From positions 36,519,723 to 36,583,722 of the forward strand of contig CM067074.1 in assembly GCA_033980235.1 (NCBI GenBank): DNA of 64,000 nt, given 5' to 3'. The notes beneath the pieces were generated by a model. That model was not told where the DNA came from. It saw nothing but the letters and a program-made list of their open reading frames with translations, and did not search any database. This document shows, one piece after another, positions 1-11,486 of this stretch; positions within the stretch are counted from its first letter, which is position 1; each line of letters begins with the position of its first letter. Both the position numbers and the translations under genes were made by a program. The DNA comes from Diadema setosum (Eukaryota; Echinodermata; Echinoidea; Diadematoida; Diadematidae).

Positions 1-45
1 TGATCGTGAGGCAGACGCGCTACCGACTGAGCCAACTCACCGCCC
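1..45 (-). tRNA. 5' half of a tRNA gene or tRNA-derived SINE, cut by the window edge
   Basis: Read on the minus strand, the segment starts with an acceptor-like stretch and then has TGGCTCAGTCGG, a good match to the internal A-box promoter of tRNA genes. It continues through GGTAGCGCGTCTG into an anticodon-loop-like CTCACGA before the window ends. The D-arm resembles elongator tRNA-Met and related tRNAs, but the loop would read CAC and the anticodon stem pairs poorly. The T-arm and B box lie outside the window, so an intact tRNA cannot be told from a SINE head. Its junction with a repeat at 46-137 favours a SINE or tRNA-like relic. Confidence 0.45.
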
Positions 46-137
46 TAATTCATTGAGGACTAGTCCTGAGTGTACTTGGGAAAGTGTCTATGAGAAATGT
101 GTGTTGTAGAAAAATCAGCCTGTCTTCAACGGGTTAA
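46..137. repeat. Decayed copy of the short TTAA-ended element seen at 17870-17964
   Basis: Two blocks here, AATGTGTGTT and AAAATCAGCC followed by TCAACGGGTTAA, recur in the same order at 17870-17964. The right terminus TCAACGGGTTAA is nearly the same as in the second copy. The left terminus has decayed to CTAATTCATTGAGG. Confidence 0.45.
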
Positions 138-332
138 GAGCTCAGATTTATTCTGTGATATTAATGATTAAGATGCATTTCTCTGCTGACAACTAAAGAT
201 ATTGGGCTCGATCACTCTTTTCCTCTATAACATAAAAGGACAGTTTCATCCTAAATTCAGTCTTTGTTATCCAAGTGCTCTATTTCCCATTCTGTTGATT
301 CATCCGCTTGTCCCTTGCCTCCCAAGTACGAA

Positions 333-397
333 ATGATTTTTAGAGTGCTGTGTGTGTTTTTTGTAACGTTATTGCATCATTTTTCTGCAAGGAAGAG
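333..397 (+). CDS. Candidate first coding exon with a signal-peptide-like N-terminus
   Basis: An ATG with a purine at -3 opens 21 codons ending at AAGAG followed by GTGAGT, a near-consensus splice donor. The peptide starts MIFRVLCVFFVTLLHHFSA and then turns basic (RKR): a charged start, a hydrophobic stretch and a small residue, as in a secretory signal peptide. The exon would end with two bases of a split codon. No downstream exon on this strand could be linked with confidence, so the call rests on the donor and the peptide character. It could equally be chance open sequence. Confidence 0.25.
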
Positions 398-3300
398 GTG
401 AGTTTCTGTTCGTGTATTGATGTGCACTGCAGTATGTGCAGGTGAAAAGCGTTCGAACTTTCTTTCCCCGAGTATCGTGGAAACTCGATGTATTTCTAGG
501 CCTATCAAAGGAGATCTCATATAACAGAATACTTATAACAAACTATTTCCGGTCAAAATGAATTGATTTCCTTTGTTTTGTATCGTTTATTAACTTGATC
601 CTAAGGATCTCGTCACAATACCGAGTTTCCAATGTGTATTTATTTTCGCGTAGCTTTCGGTGCTGTAAACTTTTCTAGGGCCTAAGCTAGCCTGACCAGA
701 CCGCTGTGCAAAGCACAAGCGACAGCGGCTGCGTGTAGTTAGGGCCTAAGCCTACTACTAAAGTTCTCCACTGTCGTTTCTCACACCTCGTTTGGTACAA
801 TTTCTTCCATTTTATATCACTTTATCCGTTCCCTTTATACTTTGAAGTATTTGACGTAATTTTTTCAAGTGTCTCGCACTGCTATTTTCGTAACGGCGAT
901 TTCTCCGCTTTGCTGCAATACTTTTTCGAATCGAAGTGACGAAGTTTGATACCAGCCGCTTTAGTGTGCTGTGTGTTTTCTTTTAGCGTACGTGCCGTTC
1001 GTTTCATTTCACTTTCCCTCTTATTCTTCTTTCCCCCTTACTCTTCTTTTCCTTCCCAAGAATGATAAAAAAAAAAATTACATACACCTCACAACAAAAT
1101 AGAACCACGTGCTACCAACCTTCGTTAAGTTAAATCTAAATGTTCAATATCAGCAAAGAACAAGGGGAAAGCACGAATGACAATAAATTAGAGCGAAGAG
1201 ATTGTTTTACATGCAGTCTCTTCGGCTCGAAGAAACTTGACACCCCACCCCTCTCCCCTTGTGGAAATTTCAACAAAAGCAGGTGCCACACCCAGGTGCG
1301 TGCCAGACGAAAGAATGCGCGCACTGGAATAAACAGCGTGTAAATATCCTGAAAAAAATAAAATATCGATCGAAGAACCAGCTCATTAGTTGAATTAAAG
1401 GAATCATTGCAAAGATATCGTGATTCTATAGCCTTTCTTTTGGCGCATAGTAGGAAACATCAAACAGTCGAATATAGTGTACTTGATCGAATATCTTACA
1501 TGTATGTTCCCTGAACAATAAAACAAAAAAAATTGATTAATCAGTCAATTAAAAATGCAATCACAGAAATACTTAATAGGTCTCGTATGCCCAGAGGAAT
1601 TCACTACGAGTAGGTTCAATGAGATGCAGTCATCACCTGGTTAGACAGCAAAATCATGACAATTAATTTCAGTTCACGCTCATCATAACTGCTTATTACT
1701 TATCAAAGTTTTGGCTATCAACATTCGTTCGTAGGTGTTTTTTGTTTGTTTTGTATGTTTTTCCTCGTGAAAGACGTAATGATTTCTTCGTATCGAACGT
1801 AGACTGCATGCTTACCGTTTATCCAAACAGTAGGCGCCTATAGGCGTACTTTCTGAATATATTCAGAAATTTCTATCAACATTTTCGATATAAAGTATTA
1901 CAAGACTCCCAAATAACAGTTGAAAAAATTAAGAAATCGAATTTTTGAGATATGAACAACAAAAAAAAAATAAATAAATAAAAATGTGTAGGAAAAAACC
2001 ACTTCAACTTCGAATGACTTCGAATTTCTCAAAACCGTTCCCTAGTTCATGGACATCCCACTGAGAGGGGAGATCAGTGGGACATCTCATAGAAACGCAT
2101 GTTTTGATATACACGTTGCTATGGCATGTCCTCGAACTATCTAGTTTCGCGAAACTACGGCCTGGCCACAGTAATTTTTTCCGTATTATAACCCTCCCGC
2201 CTCCCCTTCCCCGATATGAAAACAGCTTGATTGAAGCCCCTGCCTATTTAAACACGAACCTTATTAAACCCCAAGTTAGGTACATGGTTTATATGGCTAG
2301 TGTTTAAATAGAATTTACTATTTTAAGTTAATATAGGTTTTAATAGACTCTCAGTAGTTCCATAATCGTTTGTATGTGTTTTGCGGCCTGGCCTCTGTCA
2401 TGCCTCGTCTTCTGTACGTACGCCTGTACTGTATACGTGTACCACATGGTCACATCACGCACGTGGTTTTGCTGCAGATTCCACGGTCGACGGTCGATGC
2501 TACACTACATTTAATGCGATTGAAGGATAAAGCGAGCTTCGCGATGCCGTGGGCTGTATGTGATGATTTTAATCACAAATCGTGTTTGGTAGTGTGGTTT
2601 TGGAGCAAATTTGTGCTCAAACTTTCTGAAAAGACCTTTAGTCTGACATCAGATAGAAAAAGAAGACATACGAGAATGAAGTGAGTATCAGTATGTTATA
2701 ATAAAACTGAATGAAAATTGTGTTATTTTCGCGTTTTCAGGAGCCGGTGAATTCGGCCGGCTCACGATCGCGAGTTTGTTTTATTCTGTTACGGAGGGAT
2801 ACCATGCAAGAAGCCTCTCAAAATTACATGACGGTCCTATTAAATCAAATTGGTGGTACGTGAAGCGACCATGACGCCCCTTTCCCGGGGGTCAAGAGGT
2901 GCGTCATACAAATGACAGCTGCATTAGACCTTGGTCAAGGCACAAAAGAAATATAAAACCAGCCAACAGTCTGCATATATTGAGAGGAATGGCTGGGACA
3001 TTCTGCACAGCTTCAGTTCACAAAAATGCTAACAATACATTCTTTTTTTTAAACCAATGAAATTACTCCTAAACCTAATATTTGCACACATAAGCTGCTC
3101 CACCCAACACCTAGTGTGTCACAGCAGGTAAGAAATAAAACCTGTCAGGTAATGTTCAAAAGGTGAAAGGTCAAGAATGAATAGATAGCGTGAAGTAGTT
3201 CAAAATTCACATGAGGCTGCTTTAAACAACATACTTTAGTTTGCAAAATTCCTGCTCTACAATCCTTTACAAGAAAAGACATCACCATGATATATTCTGG

Positions 3301-3617
3301 GCTGTGATCACCTGAATTTTCTCACAATAAATTGTATTTGGATTGACACGGTCAGTGAATGAGTGCCATGTTTCATTCAGTAACTAATTCACTGTGGTGA
3401 TTCTGATCAGTGTGATGTGGTTGATAGTTTGACCAGTACAGGCAACTGTTTCAAGGCCACTTCACACCAGAGTGACCAACATCACTGCAAATGGCACAGT
3501 AGTGATTAATCAAAACTTCAACAAAAAATAACCTTTGCCATTCAAAGACAACAATGCGTTGAAAAGAAACTTATGACTTAAAAAAAAACAACAAACAAAC
3601 AAACCTGTGGTTCTTAC
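398..3617. other. Non-coding stretch with no gene recognised
   Basis: No convincing coding exon was found. On the plus strand, GAATGAA followed by GTGAGTATC at 2681 and GCGTTTTCAG ending at 2740 would make a 60 bp mini-intron, with an open frame upstream from about 2370. Directly after it, 2741-2775 holds a GC-rich imperfect palindrome (GAGCCGG paired with CCGGCTC). Minus-strand AATAAA near 2780 could be a poly(A) signal for the gene whose last visible exon is 3618-3702. Confidence 0.3.
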
Positions 3618-3702
3618 CTTTGACTTGGCTTGTTGGGGTGCATGAAGAGGTTTGATCATTGGTAGCATGGATCGAAAAGGATCTCGCCTCTCAGACCCTG
3701 AC
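3618..3702 (-). CDS. Candidate internal exon of an unidentified minus-strand gene (exon E)
   Basis: On the minus strand a pyrimidine-rich acceptor TTCATATTTCAG precedes 85 bp ending AAAG, followed by the donor GTAAGAA. Only one frame is open: one base completes a split codon, then 28 codons begin SGSERRDPFRSMLPMIK and end in a basic QQAKSK. The frame fits exon D at 13308-13384, which ends two bases into a codon. The next minus-strand acceptor, TGCCATTTGCAG near 3500, is followed at once by TGA in this frame, so this may be the penultimate exon with the stop just beyond it. The product is not recognised. Confidence 0.4.
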
Positions 3703-4021
3703 CTGAAATATGAAGATTGACCAAAAATGAATTAGGTTTTAGTCAGTATGTAGAAATACTAAAACTAGTCCTTTGCACTTGCAAGCATCTGAATGTCACA
3801 ACATGAACTCATGGTAGGAGATATCTATAGGGAAGATAGAAGGCAGATGAATCCTGTTTGTCCTAGTGAACACTCCCTCTTTCCTTGTCAGTTTGCTCTA
3901 AGGATGCAATGTATCTAAACATGACTACTGCAGACTGCTGAGAGCACTATCACTTACAACACATTGCAAGCTCCGTGAGTAAAAACATCCTCACCATCAC
4001 ATTACAACTCACAACTGTCTA

Positions 4022-4229
4022 CTGTAAAACAATGTTTTTGCGGCATGAAATTTTCACGAATTGGGGCCAACGGCCTTTTTTTTTAAGGCATGAAATTCTT
4101 GCGAGTTGCCTCTAATATTCAATGCATATAGTGTAGACAAAAACTTTCACATGCATTTAAATTTTGTGAATCTTGGCTCTCGCAAAATTTGCAAAATTAA
4201 AAAGTATGCAAACATTCCTCATTTTACTG
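4022..4229. mobile_element. Small TIR element with TA duplication
   Basis: The left end CTGTAAAACAATGTTT and the inverted right end, which reads CAGTAAAATGAGGAATGTTT on the other strand, form imperfect terminal inverted repeats, each bounded by TA. There is no coding capacity. TA duplication fits a Tc1/mariner or pogo-type non-autonomous element. Confidence 0.5.
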
Positions 4230-4578
4230 TATTGTTTATCATTGATCATTCTATACAGTGCTGATGCCTTATTAAATGATATTAAGTTACTTTGTCAAAT
4301 GAGTAAAATATGCTAGCGTGGTATAAACTGCAACCATTATATACTCCATGGCATAAAACTTATACTACAAAGAACATTAATGTAAATGTTGAGGTATTAT
4401 CATTGAGTGATCCCTTTCTTTTCTTTTCTTTTTTCAAATGTACAGTTTTCCTGCTACAATGGACACAGCGTAGAAGAGATTTGGATGGATTCCATGAAAA
4501 ACAGTAAGATTCAAATTGAGACATTACTTAATGATGTAATTGATTCTATAATTGCAAGAACTTTTAAGTTTACACATA

Positions 4579-4819
4579 CTGTATATGCCGAATATTTCGC
4601 GAGGTTTTTATTTTCACGAATTTCGCAAATCGGATGCTATTTGCGAAATTAAAGACACGCGAAAATATTGACTCTGATCCCGACGTGACTGTGACGTATG
4701 CATGTACATTTCTCCGTTCAGTACAGGACTCCACGATCGCGAATTTAACCACTCGCAAAATCGTCGGGGAATTCCCGATTCGCGAAAATTTAGACTCGCG
4801 AAATATATGGCGTATACAG
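4579..4819. mobile_element. Small TIR element with TA duplication, rich in TTCGCGA motifs
   Basis: The ends CTGTATATGCCGAATATTTC and, inverted, CTGTATACGCCATATATTTC are flanked by TA at 4577-4578 and 4820-4821. The interior repeats TTCGCGA and CGCGAAA in both orientations, so short overlapping open frames on both strands are by-products of the palindrome. This is a non-autonomous DNA transposon of mariner or pogo type. Confidence 0.6.
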
Positions 4820-6768
4820 TAGTCAATAGTACCTTAAAGTTCAGGCCTCTGTGATGAACTGCAAATCGGCATCACAACTAAACTTGAACTATAGGATTGA
4901 GGGCCATAGCCATATTATACTAAATTATGAACAATCCTTTCAATACATACCAGCTAGACTTTCCTATATCCCATATCACTATAAAATGCACGGTACTTGA
5001 CTGTCTGTATTAATAACTCATAGCCTGTAGTATCAAACTACAATGTATGTTCTCTTCTATCCCTTCAGCATCCACTTCACATATCAGTCATCTTTAACAC
5101 AGTACAAATATCTTCTGTACTAAAAATAGCTTTCTTTGATTGGGGATAACTTCTACCATTTCAGGTTTGAGAGGATGGCCCTGTGAGATAACCCAACCCA
5201 CTCTCTGACCCCTTTTCCCTTCATCGTCTCCTCATCTTCTCAAACCCCTTCTTGGTCCTTCATCATCCTCATCACTTCCTTAACCCCTTCTCTGCATCAT
5301 AGTCAAGAATACACTGTAAAAATGGTTTTCAAGTAACCACAGAGATGATCATGTATCGTATAAGATCCTGACAGAATGCTACAACTGTAGCAATCAGAGA
5401 ACACAGCTGGAAATCAACATTAGTGTGCTTCAGCTATCACTATTGTGACTACTGCAGCTGTACCTAGCAACCACATCATTTCAAGTCCTGTGTAGCATAG
5501 CAACAAAGGTCATCTTAATTATTAGGGGTGCTCATTAAGACATGTCTATTCCTGTAATCTGTGTTCGCCATTCACACTGTAAGAAGCCATTCACTCTGCA
5601 AACAGAGACTGTTGCCAACTCATTTGTTTTTGATTTGCTTTTTCTTGCCAAATTATGTGTCTCACCTCTATTACAAACATGCCTCCTAATAAGCCTGCAC
5701 AATCTTTAGTGCTTCTGATATCATATCAAAGGGACTGAAGGCACAATCTACTGAGTAACAAGACTGAAACATCTGTGTATTTTTGTTTTAATGTGGCAGC
5801 AAATTGTGCAAGGGCAGAAAGCATCTTATAGAGAGCTTACGTTTGTTGGCTAAATCATCATACATAACAATTTGTTGGTGGCTGGTTCAGATTTTCACCT
5901 AGTTCCTTTCTTTTTCACTTGGTATTACAATAATGCAGATTGACCATAAGATCTTACTTGTGGAAAGCAACTGCAAAATAAACATTTATGACAATCTCTT
6001 CAAAATGAAATTATCTTCATTAATGGATTTAGCATGGAATTAGTGAAGTCCATAGCTTACTGCACTGTAGTGTATAGAGGTATCTATACATAGCACAAAA
6101 CAAACAGACAATGCCTAGAGGAAGATCACAAACTATTGTCACTTTTTAAAAGCAATGGGTAAAAGCAAACTCAAGAGGACAATTTCTGAGCCCCCCCCCC
6201 CTTTGCTTCTCTAACAGCAAATAACTTGCACTGATTAACTTGTAAAGCCATGCAGTCTAAGACCATGTCACTGACATCAACAAACACCCCTCCTATTAAT
6301 TAAAGCTTGCCTCCCAGCTATACTTAACTTTTAAATAGCTGAAGACTTTACCGTTAAATTTAAATGAACTTGTCTGGAAGGGATGTCAAGTATTACAGGA
6401 ACCAACATCGGACTTTAGATTGCATGAAAACTGTCATTTCAAAGGTTGCAGGAATTGCTGTAAGTCGGGCATTTACATTGTAACAGCCAATGCTTGTTTC
6501 TAACATCACTACAAAGCAGTAGATTGAGCTTCTACATTATTCTCTCTCAGGGGGGATGGGGTGTTAAATTTGGGTCCATTATAAGATTGTACCTGTGAGC
6601 TTTACTCTGACTTTACAGGATTCTTTAAAGTTCTATAGAAAGAGTATTCAGCCAACTAGCAAAGGGACAGAGACAAGCTGCAATGCATTATATTACACCC
6701 TCAGCAGTAAAAGGGGAAAAATTTTTCATGGAACTTGCAACCACAGTGCTATTATTTTAGAAGAACAC
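4820..6768. other. Non-coding stretch left of the LTR element
   Basis: No exon or repeat could be supported. A plus-strand acceptor-like CTACCATTTCAG lies near 5165 and a minus-strand donor-like AGAG followed by GTGAGA lies near 5660; neither frames a convincing exon. A C10 run is at about 6190. Confidence 0.4.
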
Positions 6769-7905
6769 TGTCACAAATGTACACACAAGTAGTTATATGT
6801 ACATGTATCAAGGTTGTATGCATGGTTGTTTTAATGTGCACATTGTATGTACACAGGGTTACCAGATTAATGGAGAACATTCTATATGATATAGATGTAG
6901 TACATACAGGCTGACCAGATCAGTGGAGAATTTTCTATGTGGTATACAATGTAGCTACAGTACATGTATGCATGTGACAGGAAATACATTATAGCTCACT
7001 CAATCTAGAATGATTTAACCCATTCCAGAAAATTCTGGGAAGTGCTGGCTGAGTGAGGCACTGCCCTTGTAGCCCAATGTGATTGGTAGTTAATTTTGGC
7101 AATGATGTTATGCACATATTAGGCAGTGAGTCATCCAGGATTCCTGGAATTTGGACTTGCTAGTATGTTCAGGTATGTGGCCCCAGGTTGGAGAAAGTTA
7201 CAGAATGTACTAGAAAGGGGTGAATGGATAGTATATAAGCTGGATAAATTCTGCAGTAGGCAGAGTACCCAACACCTCTGCTCTGAGAGTTACGTCACTT
7301 CTGGCTCTGAAGCGACTTGTTATAGTCAGCCCTGTGTTACCTGCTGACCTGCTATACAAACTGTTTGTGGAGATAAGGCCTGGGAGACATTTTGCCTGCA
7401 GAGAATTAATTTGCCTACATTGGAGAGAGACTCCATATTTTAGTGTCAACGGACATTGTTACGGCAAAGCTGTGACGGGCTGAATTCCTCGCTGGACATT
7501 ATAAAGTGAATCATCATTCAACACATCAACTGAACGTGGTCGTCATAACGTTTGAATTCTGCACGTTTTGCTGTGGACACATAACTTGGATTTTACCCCG
7601 GATCTATACCTTGGACTATCGTAACCTGCACCTCTGGATTTACGTCGAAGGTATCATTCATCGGTGCATCGTGGATCATTCCTTTGTGCATCGAGCATCG
7701 TATTTGGACATTTCCAGGGATATTGCATGTACTAAGTGTAAGTGATTTCATTACTGATTTGTAACTGTTTCTATTGATCATTATTGTACTGATGTGAAAA
7801 CCGATTACGAGTCTGTACCCACAATATCACTGTTAATAAACCGCCTGAACATTAGTTGATTGTTTCTTTTGTGCGATCATTCTCAGAGTGATTTTGGTCG
7901 TAACA
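6769..7905 (+). repeat. 5' LTR
   Basis: The LTR starts TGTCACAAATG and ends GGTCGTAACA. It matches the 3' LTR at a constant offset of 4727 bp, with every block compared identical. TATATAA at 7232-7238 is a good U3 promoter TATA box, and AATAAA at 7835-7840 is a likely poly(A) signal. Short open frames inside the LTR recur unchanged in the 3' copy and are not treated as genes. Confidence 0.95.
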
Positions 7906-7909
7906 AAAT

Positions 7910-7927
7910 TGGGGGCTTGTGTCCGAG
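7910..7927 (+). promoter_or_regulatory. Primer-binding site of the LTR element
   Basis: TGGGGGCTTGTGTCCGAG begins four bases after the 5' LTR. It starts with TGG, as expected for pairing to a tRNA 3' CCA end. The first eight bases match the tRNA-Pro type site known from gammaretroviruses, but the remainder diverges, so the primer tRNA is uncertain. Confidence 0.5.
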
Positions 7928-8045
7928 AAGTGAATTTAAAGCCAAAACTTAGAATTTGGAACGTTCCGGAATCCAGAATATTGGTACAGGCAAAATAACA
8001 GTGAGTTGATTGTTCAATTGTATATTGTGTGTAATACATGTGACA

Positions 8046-11000
8046 ATGTCAATCAGTACAATGGATGTTCAGGCATTTGTTCAGAGGACAGATTTGTCCC
8101 TCAAAGATTTGCAAAGGTTACGCAAATGTGATTTGACTGCTATTGCACAGCATTTTGTAGATGTTTCACAGGGTGTAAGAAAGGCAGAAATTCTTGACTT
8201 GGTAGCTGGTCACATGGAGCTCAAAGAAGAAATTGACACTCCAGCTCAAGCTCAAATTTCTGATCAAACACGGCTTGAGCTTGCTAAATTGCAACTGAAG
8301 GAGAAAGAAATGGAAATGAAGGATAGGGAAAGGGCTAGAGAAGTGGAAAGAGAAATTGAAATGAAGAAACTTGAAGTGGAGCAACAACTGAAATTGCGTG
8401 AGATGGAATTGGCTCATGCACAGACTATTGGAAATTGTGGAAGGGCTCCCTCTGAATTTGATTTGGCCAGGAACATTCGATTGGTGCCAAAGTTTGAAGA
8501 AAACAGAGTTGATGCATATTTTGTGTCATTTGAGAAGGTGGCTGACAGTTTGAACTGGCCACAGGAATTTTGGCCCATGCTCCTTCAAAGTGTGTTTGTC
8601 GGCAAAGCAGCTGATGTGTACTCATCTCTCTCAAAAGAGCAATCACGTGACTATGCTACAGTCAAGAAGGCAGTGTTGAATGCTTATGAGTTGGTGCCAG
8701 AGGCGTACAGACATAAGTTCAGAAATTCGTACCGCAAACCAGGCCAGACACATGTTGAGTTTGCTCGTGAAAAAGAAATGATGTTTGATAGGTGGTATCG
8801 ATCCCTGAAAGTGGATCAGGATTTTGATAACCTACGTGAGGTTGTTCTCTTGGAAGAATTCAAAAAGAGTGTTGCTTTCAGTGTGAGGTCGCATTTGGAA
8901 GATCACAAAGTGACAAGTTTGCATAAAGCAGCCTTGATGGCTGATGAGTATGAGCTGACCCACAGAAATGACAACAGACCACCTTTCAGGAATTTCTCTG
9001 GAAATAAGAGAGACAAAAATCAGTCGAGCAATCCAAAGAATGCTGGTTCTGAAAAAGGCACGAGTTCTGAAACTTCATCGGCACCAAAGCCTCAATCTGA
9101 CAAAGGGTCCAGTACAAGTGCAAATGTCATCAAATGTTTTCACTGTAATAAGACAGGGCATGTAAAGTCACAGTGTTGGAAGTTGCAAAACAAAACAAAG
9201 AAGGACATGGGATTTGTCATGTCAAAAAGTGTCCTACCCGAAAATAGTGTCCCTTTCAGTGAAACACAGGCCATTGAAAGGCGATCTCCCAAATTCAAAG
9301 ATAAGACTAAGCAGGTGGATGAGAGCTATCGTAGCTTTTTGTTTGATGGTGAGGTGACCCCATGTACTTCTGGTGAGGCAGGTAAGCCAGTAGTCATCCT
9401 GCGGGATACGGGGGCCTCTCAGTCGTTGATGGTGGATGGTGGTATGACTTTTCCACCAGATAGTGCAGTTAATGCAAAAGTCTTGATTCAGACTGTTGAT
9501 GGCAGTTATATGTCAGTACCACTGTATAGAGTGGATTTGAAGTGTGACCTAGTTTCTGGTCCTGTTACTGTTGGAGTTGTTCCTGAGTTGCCCATGGTAG
9601 GCATTGACTTCTTGTTGGGGAATGACTTGGCTGGGGACAAGGTGGTTGCGTCTCCAGTTGTTTCGGATAAACCAGTGGTGGTTGCTGAAACTGAGCAGTT
9701 GCAGGAGGAGTTTCCTGGGATTTTCCCAGATTGTGTTGTGACTAGGTCTCAGGCTCGTAGAGCTGTTCAAGATGATGCAGATTCTGTTCATGTGGAGGAG
9801 AATTCCGGTGTTTGGTTGGCAGAAACCTTTTTCAAGGATTTGAATGATGGGGTTGCTGTATTAGGCTCCGAGGCTAACAGTGATGGGCTGTTTAGCAAGT
9901 CTTCCTTGGTTGAAGCACAGCAGGCAGACTCTGAGTTGAAAGGCTTGTCTCAGACGGCGTGTTCTGAGGCTGAGGCTGAAAAGGTCCCTGAGTGCTATTA
10001 TGTCAAAGATGGCATTTTGATGAGGAAGTGGAGACCTCCCCATAGGCCAGCTGATGAGGATTGGACGGTGGTCCGTCAAGTTGTTGTCCCTCCTTGTTAC
10101 CGCAGTGAGATCTTGAGGATTGCTCACGAGTTACCTGTTGGCGGCCATTTAGGCGTCAGAAAGACAAAGGATCGGATCATGAGGCATTTTTATTGGCCAG
10201 GGTTGAATGTGGATGTGGCTGAGTTTTGCAAGACTTGTCACACATGTCAGGTGGCTGGTAAACCACAGCATTCAGTGAAGCCGGCGCCATTGATTCCGAT
10301 ACCTGCGTTTGAAGAACCATTCAGTCGGGTTCTAGTCGACTGTGTTGGACCTTTGCCTAGGACTAGGTCGGGTCATAAGTACCTCTTGACAATCATGGAT
10401 ATGTCTACACGGTTTCCAGAGGCTATCCCATTGCGAAATATCACTGCTAAGACTGTGGTAGATGCTCTAGTGCAGTTTTTCACTAGGTATGGGTTGCCCA
10501 AGGAAGTGCAGTCTGACCAAGGGTCAAATTTCATGTCAGGCATATTTCAAGAGGTGATGTATCGTTTGGGTGTGAAGCAGCTGAAGTCGTCAGCTTATCA
10601 TCCCCAATCCCAAGGTGCGTTAGAGCGCTACCACCAGACCCTAAAGACAATGATTAGGGCATTTTGTGAGGAGTATCCCGAGGATTGGGATAAGGGCATC
10701 CCTTTCCTGCTGTTCGCAACGAGGGACTCCCCAAATGAGTCGACGGGTTTCAGCCCATTTGAGTTGGTGTACGGTCATGAAGTTAGGGGCCCACTCATCA
10801 AAGAGAAATTCATGACTGAGAATGATGAGGTCCACCTACTTGACTATGTGTCAAAGTTTCGTGAAAGGCTTTCACAGGCTTGTGAGGTAGCTAGGGAACA
10901 CTTGAAAGTGTCACAAGACTTTATGAAGAGAAAGGCAGACAAAAATGCCAAAGCCCGAACCTTCAAACCAGGTGACAAAGTTCTTGTACTGCTGCCCATA

Positions 11001-11168
11001 CAAGGTGAACCACTGAAAGCTAAGTTCAGTGGCCCATACTGTGTCAAAAAGAAACTCAATGATGTGGACTATGTGATCAGCACACCAGACAGACACAAAG
11101 AACAGAGAATGTGTCATGTCAATATGTTGAAAGAGTGCTATGACAGAAAGTCAGTTGGTGTGACATAG
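8046..11168 (+). CDS. Gag-protease-integrase polyprotein without reverse transcriptase
   Basis: The frame is open from 8010, but that codon is TTG; the first ATG is 8046, giving 1040 residues (a second ATG is at 8061). Residues 1-70 form a helical, SAP-like N-terminus, and 75-125 a highly charged coiled coil. About 138-305 is a helical capsid region resembling SCAN domains. A CCHC zinc knuckle (CFHCNKTGHVKSQC) is at 364-377, and the aspartic protease active site DTGAS at 454-458. Around 694-734 is the integrase HHCC zinc finger, followed by the integrase core with D765, D824 and E860 (spacing 58 and 35). The C-terminal region ends in a GPY-type module (FSGPY) and TAG. Polymerase motifs such as YxDD or FxDD are absent. 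The frame is undamaged, so the protein may be made; integration could act in cis or trans while reverse transcription needs a partner. Confidence 0.9.
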   Translation: MSISTMDVQAFVQRTDLSLKDLQRLRKCDLTAIAQHFVDVSQGVRKAEILDLVAGHMELKEEIDTPAQAQISDQTRLELAKLQLKEKEMEMKDRERAREVEREIEMKKLEVEQQLKLREMELAHAQTIGNCGRAPSEFDLARNIRLVPKFEENRVDAYFVSFEKVADSLNWPQEFWPMLLQSVFVGKAADVYSSLSKEQSRDYATVKKAVLNAYELVPEAYRHKFRNSYRKPGQTHVEFAREKEMMFDRWYRSLKVDQDFDNLREVVLLEEFKKSVAFSVRSHLEDHKVTSLHKAALMADEYELTHRNDNRPPFRNFSGNKRDKNQSSNPKNAGSEKGTSSETSSAPKPQSDKGSSTSANVIKCFHCNKTGHVKSQCWKLQNKTKKDMGFVMSKSVLPENSVPFSETQAIERRSPKFKDKTKQVDESYRSFLFDGEVTPCTSGEAGKPVVILRDTGASQSLMVDGGMTFPPDSAVNAKVLIQTVDGSYMSVPLYRVDLKCDLVSGPVTVGVVPELPMVGIDFLLGNDLAGDKVVASPVVSDKPVVVAETEQLQEEFPGIFPDCVVTRSQARRAVQDDADSVHVEENSGVWLAETFFKDLNDGVAVLGSEANSDGLFSKSSLVEAQQADSELKGLSQTACSEAEAEKVPECYYVKDGILMRKWRPPHRPADEDWTVVRQVVVPPCYRSEILRIAHELPVGGHLGVRKTKDRIMRHFYWPGLNVDVAEFCKTCHTCQVAGKPQHSVKPAPLIPIPAFEEPFSRVLVDCVGPLPRTRSGHKYLLTIMDMSTRFPEAIPLRNITAKTVVDALVQFFTRYGLPKEVQSDQGSNFMSGIFQEVMYRLGVKQLKSSAYHPQSQGALERYHQTLKTMIRAFCEEYPEDWDKGIPFLLFATRDSPNESTGFSPFELVYGHEVRGPLIKEKFMTENDEVHLLDYVSKFRERLSQACEVAREHLKVSQDFMKRKADKNAKARTFKPGDKVLVLLPIQGEPLKAKFSGPYCVKKKLNDVDYVISTPDRHKEQRMCHVNMLKECYDRKSVGVT

Positions 11169-11443
11169 ATAGTGGATAGCACAGTAGAAGTTAAGGGTGA
11201 AAAGTTTTCACCACATATCACTTACAGTGTATGTGTTTAGCATATCCATTAATGTATGCAAAACAGTTTGACATGATTGTATAAGCTTCGAGAATCCAAG
11301 CAATATCAATGTAACTGGTATCCATGAAAAGAGAACATAGAATCAATGCAGCTATTCAAAAGGCATGTGATAGTATGTGATTATTGTTGCTTGATTTGGA
11401 TTTTACCTCACATTCATTGTAAATAACGATGAGAAATTGTGAA

Positions 11444-11483
11444 GGTAAAAGAAACCCTTGCTACGGCAAGGCTTTCTTTTTCC
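11444..11483 (+). other. Strong hairpin just upstream of the polypurine tract
   Basis: CCTTGC, loop TACG, GCAAGG forms a perfect six-base stem closed by a UNCG-type tetraloop. It is extended outward by AAAAGAAA pairing with TTTCTTTT after one C-C mismatch, then GG with CC after one T-T mismatch. That is about 16 paired bases in 40 nt. Its place between the ORF and the polypurine tract suggests an RNA export, packaging or 3'-end element. The function is inferred from position only. Confidence 0.65.
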
Positions 11484-11486
11484 CAT

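Noticed and set aside
7126..7781. Small frames within the 5' LTR, repeated at 11853-12508
   Set aside because: They duplicate exactly because the LTRs are identical; LTR non-coding sequence explains them.
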